Source: Streptomyces qinglanensis (GTDB lineage Bacteria > Actinomycetota > Actinomycetes > Streptomycetales > Streptomycetaceae). Taken from it: a DNA stretch of 64,000 bases. Below the pieces are notes generated by a model, which had not been told where the DNA came from, ran no database searches, and saw nothing but the letters and a program-made list of their open reading frames with translations. Below, piece after piece: positions 8,769 through 17,451 of the stretch; position 1 is the first letter of the stretch; the number at the start of each line of letters is the position of its first letter. Made by a program: the position numbers and the translations under genes. The stretch is from NCBI RefSeq assembly GCF_900111245.1, contig NZ_FOGO01000004.1:2496-66495 (forward strand). Reading direction: 5' to 3'.

Positions 8769-10277
8769 TCAGCCGCGCTCGTCGGCCCGGGCCGCCAACA
8801 GCCTGCGGTCGACCTTGCCGTTGGGATTGCGGGGCAGCGACGCCAGGTGGTGGACGCTGTCGACGATCGAGTGCCGCGGGAGCTGCTGCGCGCAGTGGCG
8901 CTTCAGCTCGATGAGAGACGGCGCGGGCTCCGCCGCGGGCACCACGTGCGCGACGATGCGGACGTCGATGCCGCTGCCCGCCACCTGGACCGCGGCATCC
9001 GCCACCCCCTCGTGGCTCTGCAGCACCGCCTCGATCTCGCTCAGTTCGATGCGGTTGCCGCGCACCTTCACCATGCTGTCCCGGCGGCCGACGAACTGCA
9101 GGCTGCCGTCCTCCAGCACCTGGGCGAGATCGCCGGTCGCATAGGTACGGTCGGTCACCGCCGGGCGACCCCAGTAGCCGAGCATCACACTCGGACCGGT
9201 GACAACGATCTCGCCTTCCTCACCGGCCCCGGCCCGGCTGCCGTCCGGCCGGAGAACGGTCACGGAGTTTCCGCACGCGCCGGTGCCGATGGGTACCGGA
9301 AGAATGCGGTCCGGGTCGATCTCCTCGACCTCGTGGCCGGTGCTGATGATGGTCTCGGCCGGGCCGTAGAGATTCATGAACCGGCAGTACGGGAGGTGGG
9401 CGCGCAGCTCCCGCAGCGGACCGATGGGGAAGACCTCTCCGGCGAACAGCAGAAAGCGGAGCGAAGGCACGGGGGTGTCCAGTAGGCCACCGTGCCGCAT
9501 CATCAGCATGAGAGCTGCGGGAACCGAATACCAGACGGTTATCCGGTGGTCCAGAAGAAACTGTGCCAGGCCCTTCGCCGAATATGCGGTCTCCTGCGGC
9601 ACCAGGTGCACGGAAGCACCGACCGAGAACGGCACGTAGATATCGTTGACGGACAGGTCGAAATGGAATGGAGCGTGATTGGAGTACCGGTCCGCTGCCT
9701 GTGCTTTCTGGGTCTCGGCCGCCCAGGAGACAAAGGCCCATGCGCTGTTGTGGCTGTGGCACACACCCTTGGGTTCGCCGGTCGACCCGGAGGTGTAGAG
9801 GATGAAGGCGAGGTCGTCGCCGGTGCCGGTGGGCGGGGGGAGGGCCCGGTCCGGCGCGGGCGGCGGACCGGCGGGCAGACGGTCCCAGGGGGAGCCGTCC
9901 GGCCAGCGGCGCAGGGTCGCCGGAGCGGTGCCGAACTCCGCCAGTGACGCTTCCCGCTCCGGCGGTGCCACCAGGGCCCGGGGCGCGAAGTCGGCCAGCA
10001 GCTTCGCCGTGCGGCGCGGCGGCGCCTGCGGATCGAGCGGAACATAGGCGGCGCCCAGCCGCAGCACGGCCTGCATCACGGTGACGGCGGCCGTGGATTT
10101 GTCGAGCCATATTCCGACCCGGTCCCCGCGGCTCACGCCGAGGCCGGCGAGTTCCAGGGCGAGCGCATCGGCCCAGGCGTCCAGATATCCATACGTCGCT
10201 GCGCCGTCCGGACCGACCACGGCAGTGGCGTCCGGGGTATTTCGGGCTGCGTCCTGCACGAGGTGGTGGAGCATCAC
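8769..10277 (-). CDS. Free-standing amino-acid adenylation enzyme, prolyl-AMP ligase type
   Basis: About 502 residues, a single adenylation domain (FILYTSGSTGEPKG, NLYGPAETI, YATGDLA, NPNGKVDRRLL) without carrier domain. Its core FHFDLSVNDIYVPF is typical of stand-alone enzymes such as PltF/RedM that load proline onto a discrete carrier protein. The hand-aligned code is about DLNYLALISK, against DLLYLALVCK as I recall for prolyl-adenylating enzymes, so proline or a similar small amino acid is likely. No flavin dehydrogenase for pyrrole formation is visible here. A GTG (10277) or the adjacent ATG (10274) follows a GGAGA site; GTG has the better spacing. It is divergent from the carrier gene it probably loads. 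Confidence 0.9.
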   Translation of the reverse strand: MMLHHLVQDAARNTPDATAVVGPDGAATYGYLDAWADALALELAGLGVSRGDRVGIWLDKSTAAVTVMQAVLRLGAAYVPLDPQAPPRRTAKLLADFAPRALVAPPEREASLAEFGTAPATLRRWPDGSPWDRLPAGPPPAPDRALPPPTGTGDDLAFILYTSGSTGEPKGVCHSHNSAWAFVSWAAETQKAQAADRYSNHAPFHFDLSVNDIYVPFSVGASVHLVPQETAYSAKGLAQFLLDHRITVWYSVPAALMLMMRHGGLLDTPVPSLRFLLFAGEVFPIGPLRELRAHLPYCRFMNLYGPAETIISTGHEVEEIDPDRILPVPIGTGACGNSVTVLRPDGSRAGAGEEGEIVVTGPSVMLGYWGRPAVTDRTYATGDLAQVLEDGSLQFVGRRDSMVKVRGNRIELSEIEAVLQSHEGVADAAVQVAGSGIDVRIVAHVVPAAEPAPSLIELKRHCAQQLPRHSIVDSVHHLASLPRNPNGKVDRRLLAARADERG

Positions 10278-10313
10278 GGTACGTCTCCGTATCTCTTGGC
10301 CCGCACAGCCGGG

Positions 10314-10331
10314 AGGATTTGGTCAAATCCT
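10314..10331. promoter_or_regulatory. Perfect 8-2-8 palindrome, putative operator
   Basis: AGGATTTGGTCAAATCCT is a perfect inverted repeat in the 165-bp divergent region between the adenylation and carrier genes. It lies directly upstream of the plus-strand -35 and within reach of the minus-strand promoter, so one dimeric regulator could control both. The regulator is not identified. Confidence 0.55.
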
Positions 10332-10338
10332 GCGAACC

Positions 10339-10368
10339 TTGACAGGTTTTCCGGCGGCTCAGTAGCAT
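10339..10368 (+). promoter_or_regulatory. Vegetative-type promoter for the carrier/condensation genes
   Basis: TTGACA, an 18-bp spacer and TAGCAT make a near-consensus housekeeping promoter reading toward the carrier gene; the expected start is near 10375, leaving about a 68-nt leader. The -35 is embedded in a second small palindrome (AACCT-TGAC-AGGTT, 10335-10348), which could also be an operator. Confidence 0.55.
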
Positions 10369-10442
10369 CCGCCAGCATAGTAGCGTGACGGTGAGTCGGG
10401 CGGTGGTTCCGGCGAAGAACTGATGCGAACTCGGGGGTCCGC

Positions 10443-10733
10443 GTGCGGGACAATGAGGTTTTCGAGGCTGTCAAGGGATATGTGGAGGACAGCGTCCTCA
10501 AAGGACAAGGGGAAGTGGAGGGAGATACTCCGCTGTTGGAATGGGGGATTCTCGATTCCCTCTCCGTGGCCCGGCTCGGAAATTTCGTCGAGAAGCGCTT
10601 CGAGGTGGTCCTGCCCACCGGCAGCGCTGTGGGGGAGAGGTTCCACAGCCTCGACTCGATCTGCGCGTTCGTCACCGAGTTGCGTGCCGGGCGTACCGAG
10701 CCCGAGCCGGCCGCTCCGCACGATGCGGCGTAG
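10443..10733 (+). CDS. Discrete peptidyl/acyl carrier protein
   Basis: 96 residues with the phosphopantetheine attachment motif WGILDSLSVARL. A LDSL core instead of GGHSL is typical of free carriers partnered with stand-alone adenylation enzymes. GTG start with a GGGGG stretch about 7 nt upstream; no in-frame ATG is available. The adenylation gene transcribed away from it is the obvious loading enzyme and the condensation gene 37 bp downstream the likely user of the loaded aminoacyl group. Confidence 0.88.
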   Translation: MRDNEVFEAVKGYVEDSVLKGQGEVEGDTPLLEWGILDSLSVARLGNFVEKRFEVVLPTGSAVGERFHSLDSICAFVTELRAGRTEPEPAAPHDAA

Positions 10734-10770
10734 GGACCGTCCCGCTCGGCGGGCGGGGAGAGGATGACTG

Positions 10771-12060
10771 ATGGCTGCACAACTGGCGCTGTCCTCGGCC
10801 CAGACCGGAGTCTGGATGGCGCAGCAGCTCGACCCGGAGGACAGGTCCTTCAACATCGGGGAGTACTGCGACATCGCCGGGCCGGTGGACCCGGACCTCC
10901 TCCAGCAGGCGCTCCGCGAGGTCGTGGCGGCGACCCCGGCGCTGCGCGCACGGTTCGACATCGGTGCCGAGGGGCTCTGCCAGTATCTCGACGACACCGT
11001 CGAGACACCGCTGCACCGCATCGACGTCAGCGGCGAACCCGATCCCCGGCAGGCCGCCGAGCGGTGGATGCGGCAGGACCTGGCCAAGGAGTACGACCTC
11101 GCCGAGGGGCCTCTCGTCACCTGGGCGCTGTTCACGCTGGGGGCCGAGCGCACCCTGTGGTACCGCGCGGCCCACCACATCGTCCTCGACGGCTTCGGCC
11201 TGGCCCTGATCGCCTCCCACGTGGCCGACGTCTACTCGGCCCTGGTGACCGGTCGGGCCCGCAGGCCGCGTCCGCCGGGCACCTTGGAGCAGGTCATCGC
11301 CTCGGACCTCGCCTACCAGGAGTCCGAGGAGTACGCGCGCGACCGCGAGTTCTGGCTGGACCGGCTCGCCGGACAGACCGAGGCGGCCGCCTTCACCGAC
11401 TGGCGGCCCACTGCCTCCCGGGCCTCGCTGCGCGAGAGCGGTCACCTCACCCCCGCGGAGTTCGACGTCCTGCGCGCTGCGGCCCGCGCACTCGACGTGA
11501 CCTGGCCCGAGGTGGTCGTCGCCGCGGTCGCCGTGCGGTTGCAGCAGGCCACCGGCGTCCGGGAACCGGTCGTCGGCCTGCCGGTGACCGCCCGGACGGA
11601 ACCAATGCTGCGCAGGGTGCCCGGGATGGTGACCAACGTGGTGCCCCTGCGGCTCTCGTTCGGCCCGGACACGCCCTTCGCCGACGTGGTCGCCCAGACC
11701 TCGCTGCGTCTGGAGGAAGCGCTCCGGCACCAGCGCTACCCGCAGGAGCACCTGGTCCGCGAGCTGCCCGGACTCCCCGAAGGGAGGAAACAGTTCGGTC
11801 CCGACGTCAACATCATGTCCTTCAACTACCACGGCGACTACGCGGGCCGCCCCGCCACCGTGCACACCCTGTGCTCCGGCCCGGTCGAGGACCTGACGAT
11901 CAACGTCTACGACCGGATGGACGGCCGCGGCCTGCAGATCGCCCTGGACGGCAACGCCGAGCTCTACGACCGCGCTCAACTGTCCCGGCACCTGGAGGAC
12001 ATCGTCACCCTGCTCCGCTCGGTCACCGGTCTGCTGGACCACGCACCCGCAGCGCCCTGA
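10771..12060 (+). CDS. Free-standing NRPS condensation enzyme
   Basis: 429 residues, a complete single condensation domain with the catalytic HHIVLDG motif (~residue 135) and downstream landmarks such as PVTAR and a DFG-like NVYDRMDG region. It would join the aminoacyl group on the upstream discrete carrier to another carrier-bound or free amine or peptide. ATG with a GGGGAGAGGA site upstream. It is the last recognisable biosynthetic gene of the cluster on this side. A weak CCGCCC/GGGCGG hairpin (12090-12109) follows the stop. Confidence 0.92.
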   Translation: MAAQLALSSAQTGVWMAQQLDPEDRSFNIGEYCDIAGPVDPDLLQQALREVVAATPALRARFDIGAEGLCQYLDDTVETPLHRIDVSGEPDPRQAAERWMRQDLAKEYDLAEGPLVTWALFTLGAERTLWYRAAHHIVLDGFGLALIASHVADVYSALVTGRARRPRPPGTLEQVIASDLAYQESEEYARDREFWLDRLAGQTEAAAFTDWRPTASRASLRESGHLTPAEFDVLRAAARALDVTWPEVVVAAVAVRLQQATGVREPVVGLPVTARTEPMLRRVPGMVTNVVPLRLSFGPDTPFADVVAQTSLRLEEALRHQRYPQEHLVRELPGLPEGRKQFGPDVNIMSFNYHGDYAGRPATVHTLCSGPVEDLTINVYDRMDGRGLQIALDGNAELYDRAQLSRHLEDIVTLLRSVTGLLDHAPAAP

Positions 12061-12208
12061 CCCCGCCCCGAACTGCCGGGCAGCCGACCCCGCCCGGTCC
12101 GGTGGGCGGCCGCGGGGCGGAGACCGGGCGATGTCCGGCCCGGGGGTTCACCGCGGTCGGGTCCGCTGCTTCGCTTGCGGGCGACCGCAGGCGGCGGAGG
12201 GAGCCGGG

Positions 12209-12751
12209 ATGGAGATCGAGGGTGCGACCGCGCCCGTGGTCGCGGCCGTCGGAGTCGTCGGGACGCTGCTGTCGGCGCTGCTGACCCAGCGCGCGGCCGA
12301 CCGCAGCCGCCGCCGCGAGCAGGACCGCGCCGAGGAGCTGTGGCAGCACCGCAGCCAGGCGCAGGAGCTGCGGTCCTGCTACGTGGCGCTGAACACCTCC
12401 GCGCGGCAGTACCTGGCCGCACTCACCGACCAGTTGCACGCGCTGGGGCGTACCGCGGATCTGGCCTCCGCCCGGCAGCGGCTGACCGAGGCCCGCGACC
12501 AGTACCGGGACGTGTACGCCGAGGCCCAGATGCGGGTGCCGGAGCGGGTGCTCGACATCGCGGGCGACCTCAGCCGCGACCTGGGCGCGGTCTACGGCAC
12601 CGTCCGGCGCCTGGACGAGGGCGTACCGCGGGACGGGGACTCCCCGTCCGCGGCCCAGCGGCGGATCGACGCGCTGTGGGGCCGACTGCGGCAGGCGCGC
12701 CGCGAGATGCGCGCCGAACTGGGCGTCTCCCGGTCGGATTGCGGGCGTTGA
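12209..12751 (+). CDS. Small membrane-anchored coiled-coil protein, unknown function
   Basis: 180 residues. One N-terminal hydrophobic segment (~10-27) is followed by a very charged Arg/Glu/Gln-rich helix, consistent with a single-pass membrane protein carrying a cytoplasmic coiled coil; no signal cleavage site is evident. I do not recognise a family. The ATG was chosen over upstream starts because a GGAGGGAG site precedes it. It stands 110 bp before the CHAT gene and could be a membrane tether for that system, but may be unrelated. Confidence 0.75.
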   Translation: MEIEGATAPVVAAVGVVGTLLSALLTQRAADRSRRREQDRAEELWQHRSQAQELRSCYVALNTSARQYLAALTDQLHALGRTADLASARQRLTEARDQYRDVYAEAQMRVPERVLDIAGDLSRDLGAVYGTVRRLDEGVPRDGDSPSAAQRRIDALWGRLRQARREMRAELGVSRSDCGR

Positions 12752-12860
12752 GCGTGAAAGCGCGGGATCGTGTCGCAACTGCGCCCGCGGATCGGCATAG
12801 TGGCGGTGGCTCGAACGAGAGGTCCCACGTCTGTCGAGATCCAGGAGAGGCGGGCTGCCC

Positions 12861-15800
12861 GTGAACGGCGAGGAGACCGGTGGCGTCGCGGGACTGCGCG
12901 CCTGGGCGGCCGACGCCGCCGAGCGGGCCAAGCGGCTGCTGCCCGCCGTGCGGGGCGGTGCCGTGCCGTCGGGCGCGTACGACGCGTCGGTCGCCGAACT
13001 CGAGGAACTGGCAGGGCTGCTGGACCACGATCCCGGTCTGCGCAGCACGGTGCGTGTCTGGCTCGGAGGTGCGCTGGCCGCGCGGAGTCTCGCCGGGTCC
13101 GGCGGGCCGCGGGACCGGGAGCGTGCCGAGGCGCTGCTGCGGGCCGCACGGGACCGCGCGACGGAGCAGGGCGCGGCGGCGGGCGAGGAGGACCGCCGCT
13201 GGGCGGCGTTCTTCCTGCTGCCGCTCGTGTCACCGCTGCAGATGCAGCCGGGCGCCTCGGGCGGCGCACCCGACCTCTCCGCTTACGCCGCGTGGGCGGC
13301 CCGGACCGGCCCCGCCGGAATGGTGCAGACCGCGGCGGAGCTCCAGACGCTGACCGAAGAGGTGCTCGAACTGCCGCTGCCGGAGGACTTTCTGGCACAG
13401 CTACGGCAGATGCACCGCGCCACCACCGCCCCGTCGGGACCGTCGCTCTCCGACCTGCTCGCGACCATGACGCCCGCGGGTTCGCCGTTCGCGGAGCAGA
13501 TGCGGCAGACGATGGAGAACGCTTTCAACGCGCCCGGGGGCTCCGCCGGCAGCAGCACCGCTTCCGCGGCCCCGCCCGGACCTCCGGACCGCGAGCCGGC
13601 CGGCCCCGGGCCAGGCCAGGACCGCGGACCGGACCCGGCTCCCGGGCCCGATCCGGCCTCCGAGCCGGACGCGGCCTCCGGCTCGGAGGTGGCCCCCGAG
13701 CCGGACGCGGTCCCCGAGCAGGGTCGGAGTCCCGAAGCGGAACCGGGCTCGCGTCCCGACCCGGGCGCGGCTCCCGGGCATTCCGGCGCTTCACCGGGTA
13801 CCGGCTCGCCCCTGTCGGCGGAGCGGACCGACGCGGCCGGGGCGGCCACGGAACCCGGCCCGCCCCCACCCGCGGGGCCGCCCCCGGGACCGTCCCCGGA
13901 CAGCGTCCCGCCTCCGAGCGGTCCGCCTCCGCCTCCGGGCCCCGGGCTCACACCGGACGACATCCGCCGTCTCACCGCCACCATGGACGCCGTCCATGCC
14001 ACCACCTGGGGTCTGGAGGACGTGCTCAAGGGCAGCGACCCCGAGGCACTCGATGCCCTGCTCCGGCGGCTGCGCGCAGTGCAGGACCAGCCGCCTCCCG
14101 GCCCGGACCCGGCCGACGCGCTGGAGAGCCTGCGGGCGCTGCTGCTCAACATCTCTCCCGGCGTCGGCGGCACCCACGAGGACACCTCGGCGGGGCGCGC
14201 CCATCTGGCCACCGTCGTCGACCACCTCAGCTCGCTCGCAGGCGCGCTGCCCGCCGGAGTCGGGGACCCGGCTGTCTGGGGTCGTGCGTTCGCGCTGTAC
14301 ACCCGGGTCATGGCGGCGGGGGAGACGGAGGACGTCCACACGCTCCGGGAACTGGTGGCCGAGGCCGAGGCACTGGAGGAGTCCGTCCCGGAGGACGAGC
14401 CGTTCCGGTTCGCCGTCCTGTGGGCCCTGGGCGCGGCCGTCGCCAGACTCGGCATCGTCACCGGGGACAGGACGACGGTGCTGCGTGCGCTGCCGCACAT
14501 CGAGGCGGGGCACGCGGGGATGAGCGCCCTCCCGTTCGCCGACGAGCTGCCACTGCCGCTGCCGCCCCTCCCGGACCTCGACCTGCTCCGCGCGGGTCTC
14601 GGCGGCGGCCCCGCGCCGGTGCACGAGCACGTTCCCGCGCCCCCCGACGCCGCACCGGAGGAACTGCACACCGCCGCGCTCGACCTGGCCCTGCGCTTCT
14701 CCCTCACCCGCGACCCCGCCCTCCTCGACGCGCTGATCGGCCAACTGGAGCGGGTCCGCGACCGGGTCAGGGAGGGGAGGGCCCCGCGCATCGCCGCCGA
14801 CGCGCTGTGGGAGCTGGCCCAGGCGTACCGCGAACGCGGAGTCCTCAAGGACGATGTGACCGACATCGCGGCGCTGGAGGCGGCCAAGGAGGCGCTGACC
14901 GCGCTCGCCGCCGACGTCCTCCTCCAGGCCGGTGCCGAGCACGGGCTGCTGGCGGCCCGCTCCGGTGCGAACAGGGGTGTGCAGGCCGCGCTGTGGGCGG
15001 CTTCCCAGGGGCGGCTGCACGAGGCGGTCGCCGTGCTGGAACTGGGCCGGGCGCTGGTGCTGCACGCGGCGTCCACGTCCTCCGCGGTCCCCGAACTGCT
15101 CGAAGCGGCGGGGCACCACGCGCTCGCCGAGCAGTGGCGGGTGGCCCGAGGTGCGGCCGGGAACGCAGAGGAGAACGACGGGTGCGGCGAGGGCACCGAG
15201 GCCGACGAGGGCGGGGTACCGGGCCGGATGCCGAGCACGCTGCGCCGCCAGGCTCTGGAGGCGCTGGGCTACCGGGACGAGGACGGTCTGCTCGGCACCC
15301 CGTCGCTGAGCGCGCTCTCGGACGGGATCGCGGACAGCGGCGCAGACGCGCTGCTCTACCTCGTCCCCGGCGAAGGCGAGAACCCCGGCGTGGTCCTCGT
15401 CGTGGCGCCCCGGCTCGGCGCCGCGGTGGGGGTTGCGCCGCTGCTGTCCGGTGCCGGATCCGGCCCGCTGGAGAACTACCTCGACGCCACCGCGGCCCGC
15501 GACGCCGCCGCGGGGAGCGGGCGCTCCGCCGACCCGTCCGCCGAGCAGACCTGGGACGAGGCCCTCGCGGCGCTCTGCGACTGGGCCCACCAGGTGCTCG
15601 GCCCTGTCCTCGGCGGGGTGCGCGCAGGGCTGGCGGAGGAACGGCCGGCCGAGGAACGGGAGGCCGAGGAACGGCCGGTGGCGGAGGGGCCGCGGAGGGA
15701 CGGACTGCTCCGGATCGTCCTGGTGCCCTGCGGACGGCTCGGCATCGTCCCCTGGCACGCCGCGAGCCGCGAGGGCGCGGCCGGCCGGGAGCACCTGTGC

Positions 15801-16700
15801 CGGACGACGGTGGTCAGCTATGCGGCGTCCGGCGGCGAGTTCCTGCGCTCGGTGCGCCGCGCGCCGCGGGATCCGGCGGCGGCGCCGGTGCTGCTGGCCG
15901 ACCCGGGCATGGACCTGGCGCACGCGGAAGTCGAGGTCATGGCGTTGCGGGACGCCTTCTACCGGGAAGCGCGGATGTGCGGGGGGATCTTCGAGCTGCC
16001 GGAGGAGGAACTGCTCCCCGGCACGCCCGAGGACGTGCTCGCGCTTCTCGCCGACGGGGCGTCGCTGCTCCACGTCGCCTCCCACGGGTCGGCGGGCACC
16101 CGCCCCACGGTCTCGGCCCTACACCTCGCCGCCCCCGAGGGCACCGGGGCCCCGGCAGCGGACGGGGCCGCGCCGGGGAACGGGCCGGACCCCGGCATGC
16201 TGACCGTGACCCGGCTGCTGGACCGGCCTTCCGCGCGAGGCGGCGCCGACCGCGCGTACGCCACCCGGGCGGGCGCCGGTGACGGGGCACCGCTGGTGGT
16301 GCTGAGCGCCTGCCAGACCGATCTGAGCACCCGCGACCACGACGAGGCGCTGACCCTCACGACGGCGTTCGTCTCGGGCGGGGCGCGGGACGTCGTGGGC
16401 TCGCGGTGGCGGACCGACGACGCCGTGTCGGCGCTGCTGATGGCCGTCTTCCACCACTACGTGACCGTCGACGGGCTCGGCCCCGCCGACGCGCTCAGGG
16501 CCGCGCAGCTGTGGATGCTCGACCCGGACCGGAAGAACCCGGGCTCGCTCCGCGGCCCGCTGCTGCGGCAGATGGAGCGACCCGATCTGGACCGGGCCCG
16601 CTTCTGGGCCGCCTTCATCCACCAGGGGCACCCGGGCCCGGGGCGCACGGTGCCGGACGCAGGAAGAGGAGCAGGAAGAGGAGGGGGAGGGGATGAGTGA
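12861..16700 (+). CDS. Large CHAT-domain (caspase-like protease) protein
   Basis: 1279 residues. The N-terminal ~235 residues are helical; ~236-363 is a Pro/Gly/Ala/Asp-rich linker; ~370-850 is helical and TPR-like; the C-terminal third is a CHAT domain with the probable catalytic His in LLHVASHGSA (~1073) and Cys in VLSACQTDL (~1148), followed by the family helix FVSGGARDVVGSRW. CHAT proteins are caspase-fold peptidases used in bacterial conflict and cell-death systems. GTG start after an AGGAGAGG site; a -10-like CATAGT lies ~60 bp upstream. Its end overlaps the next gene by 8 bp, coupling it to a toxin-antitoxin-like pair. Target and trigger are unknown. Confidence 0.88.
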   Translation: MNGEETGGVAGLRAWAADAAERAKRLLPAVRGGAVPSGAYDASVAELEELAGLLDHDPGLRSTVRVWLGGALAARSLAGSGGPRDRERAEALLRAARDRATEQGAAAGEEDRRWAAFFLLPLVSPLQMQPGASGGAPDLSAYAAWAARTGPAGMVQTAAELQTLTEEVLELPLPEDFLAQLRQMHRATTAPSGPSLSDLLATMTPAGSPFAEQMRQTMENAFNAPGGSAGSSTASAAPPGPPDREPAGPGPGQDRGPDPAPGPDPASEPDAASGSEVAPEPDAVPEQGRSPEAEPGSRPDPGAAPGHSGASPGTGSPLSAERTDAAGAATEPGPPPPAGPPPGPSPDSVPPPSGPPPPPGPGLTPDDIRRLTATMDAVHATTWGLEDVLKGSDPEALDALLRRLRAVQDQPPPGPDPADALESLRALLLNISPGVGGTHEDTSAGRAHLATVVDHLSSLAGALPAGVGDPAVWGRAFALYTRVMAAGETEDVHTLRELVAEAEALEESVPEDEPFRFAVLWALGAAVARLGIVTGDRTTVLRALPHIEAGHAGMSALPFADELPLPLPPLPDLDLLRAGLGGGPAPVHEHVPAPPDAAPEELHTAALDLALRFSLTRDPALLDALIGQLERVRDRVREGRAPRIAADALWELAQAYRERGVLKDDVTDIAALEAAKEALTALAADVLLQAGAEHGLLAARSGANRGVQAALWAASQGRLHEAVAVLELGRALVLHAASTSSAVPELLEAAGHHALAEQWRVARGAAGNAEENDGCGEGTEADEGGVPGRMPSTLRRQALEALGYRDEDGLLGTPSLSALSDGIADSGADALLYLVPGEGENPGVVLVVAPRLGAAVGVAPLLSGAGSGPLENYLDATAARDAAAGSGRSADPSAEQTWDEALAALCDWAHQVLGPVLGGVRAGLAEERPAEEREAEERPVAEGPRRDGLLRIVLVPCGRLGIVPWHAASREGAAGREHLCRTTVVSYAASGGEFLRSVRRAPRDPAAAPVLLADPGMDLAHAEVEVMALRDAFYREARMCGGIFELPEEELLPGTPEDVLALLADGASLLHVASHGSAGTRPTVSALHLAAPEGTGAPAADGAAPGNGPDPGMLTVTRLLDRPSARGGADRAYATRAGAGDGAPLVVLSACQTDLSTRDHDEALTLTTAFVSGGARDVVGSRWRTDDAVSALLMAVFHHYVTVDGLGPADALRAAQLWMLDPDRKNPGSLRGPLLRQMERPDLDRARFWAAFIHQGHPGPGRTVPDAGRGAGRGGGGDE

Positions 16701-17451
16701 CGAGGGCGCGGGTGACCGGCCCGGCGCTCCGGCGCAACGTCTGCTGGTGCTGGTCGGTGAGCACCGGGAGGATGTCCGCGCGGCGCTCGGCGAGGAGCAG
16801 TACGCGCTGCTGCTCGCCCGGTTGGAAGCCCTCGCGGGCACCGCGGCGGACGATGACCGGGCGGTGGGCAGGGCCTTCCAGGGCGTGCGCGTGCTTCTGA
16901 CGCGGCTGCCGCTGCCCTACGACCATCCGGTGCACCTCGCGCTGGACTCCGACCGGCTGGCGGGGGTGCCGCCGGGATCGGCGACCGTGGTGGACGCACG
17001 GGAGCTGGCAGCTCTGCTGACGGGTTCCGCGCCGGCCGGTTCCGCCACCGGCCCCGGCGCCGACCCCGGTACGGGCGGTACCGACCCCGATCCGGGCCCC
17101 GGAAGCCTCCTCGGCGCCCACGAGCGGCTGCTGCGCGCACCGGCCCTCCCGGCGGACGAGGCGCGGGCCCGCTGCGGGGGAGCGGCGCCGCCCTCCGAAC
17201 TGATCAGGCTCTCCGATCCGCTGGGGCGCGAGCACTACCCGGCGTTCCAGTTCCCCGCGGGCCACGGCGCCCCGCACGAGGTCGTCCTGGAGGTCAACCG
17301 GCTGCTGCTCGCGGACATCGACCCCTGGGGCGCTGCGGCCTGGTGGCTGGAGGGCAACACCTGGCTCGGCGGTGCGCCCGCCTCGCTGCTGGGCCGCCTG
17401 CCCGACCGGGAACTGGTCGGTGCGGCCACCGCGCTGGTGGAGGAGGACTGA
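16693..17451 (+). CDS. ParS/Xre-like partner (putative antitoxin) of the RES protein
   Basis: 252 residues. The C-terminal ~90 residues (YPAFQFP, VNRLLLADIDPWGAAAWW, TWLGGAPASLL) resemble the toxin-binding domain encoded before RES toxins in actinobacteria. The N-terminal part is not a recognisable helix-turn-helix; residues ~105-140 are a Gly/Pro/Asp-rich linker. ATG lies inside the CHAT gene end, and the stop overlaps the RES start (TGATG), so the pair is co-translated. The likely role is to hold the RES enzyme inactive; whether CHAT cleaves it is an attractive but untested idea. Confidence 0.72.
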   Translation: MSDEGAGDRPGAPAQRLLVLVGEHREDVRAALGEEQYALLLARLEALAGTAADDDRAVGRAFQGVRVLLTRLPLPYDHPVHLALDSDRLAGVPPGSATVVDARELAALLTGSAPAGSATGPGADPGTGGTDPDPGPGSLLGAHERLLRAPALPADEARARCGGAAPPSELIRLSDPLGREHYPAFQFPAGHGAPHEVVLEVNRLLLADIDPWGAAAWWLEGNTWLGGAPASLLGRLPDRELVGAATALVEED

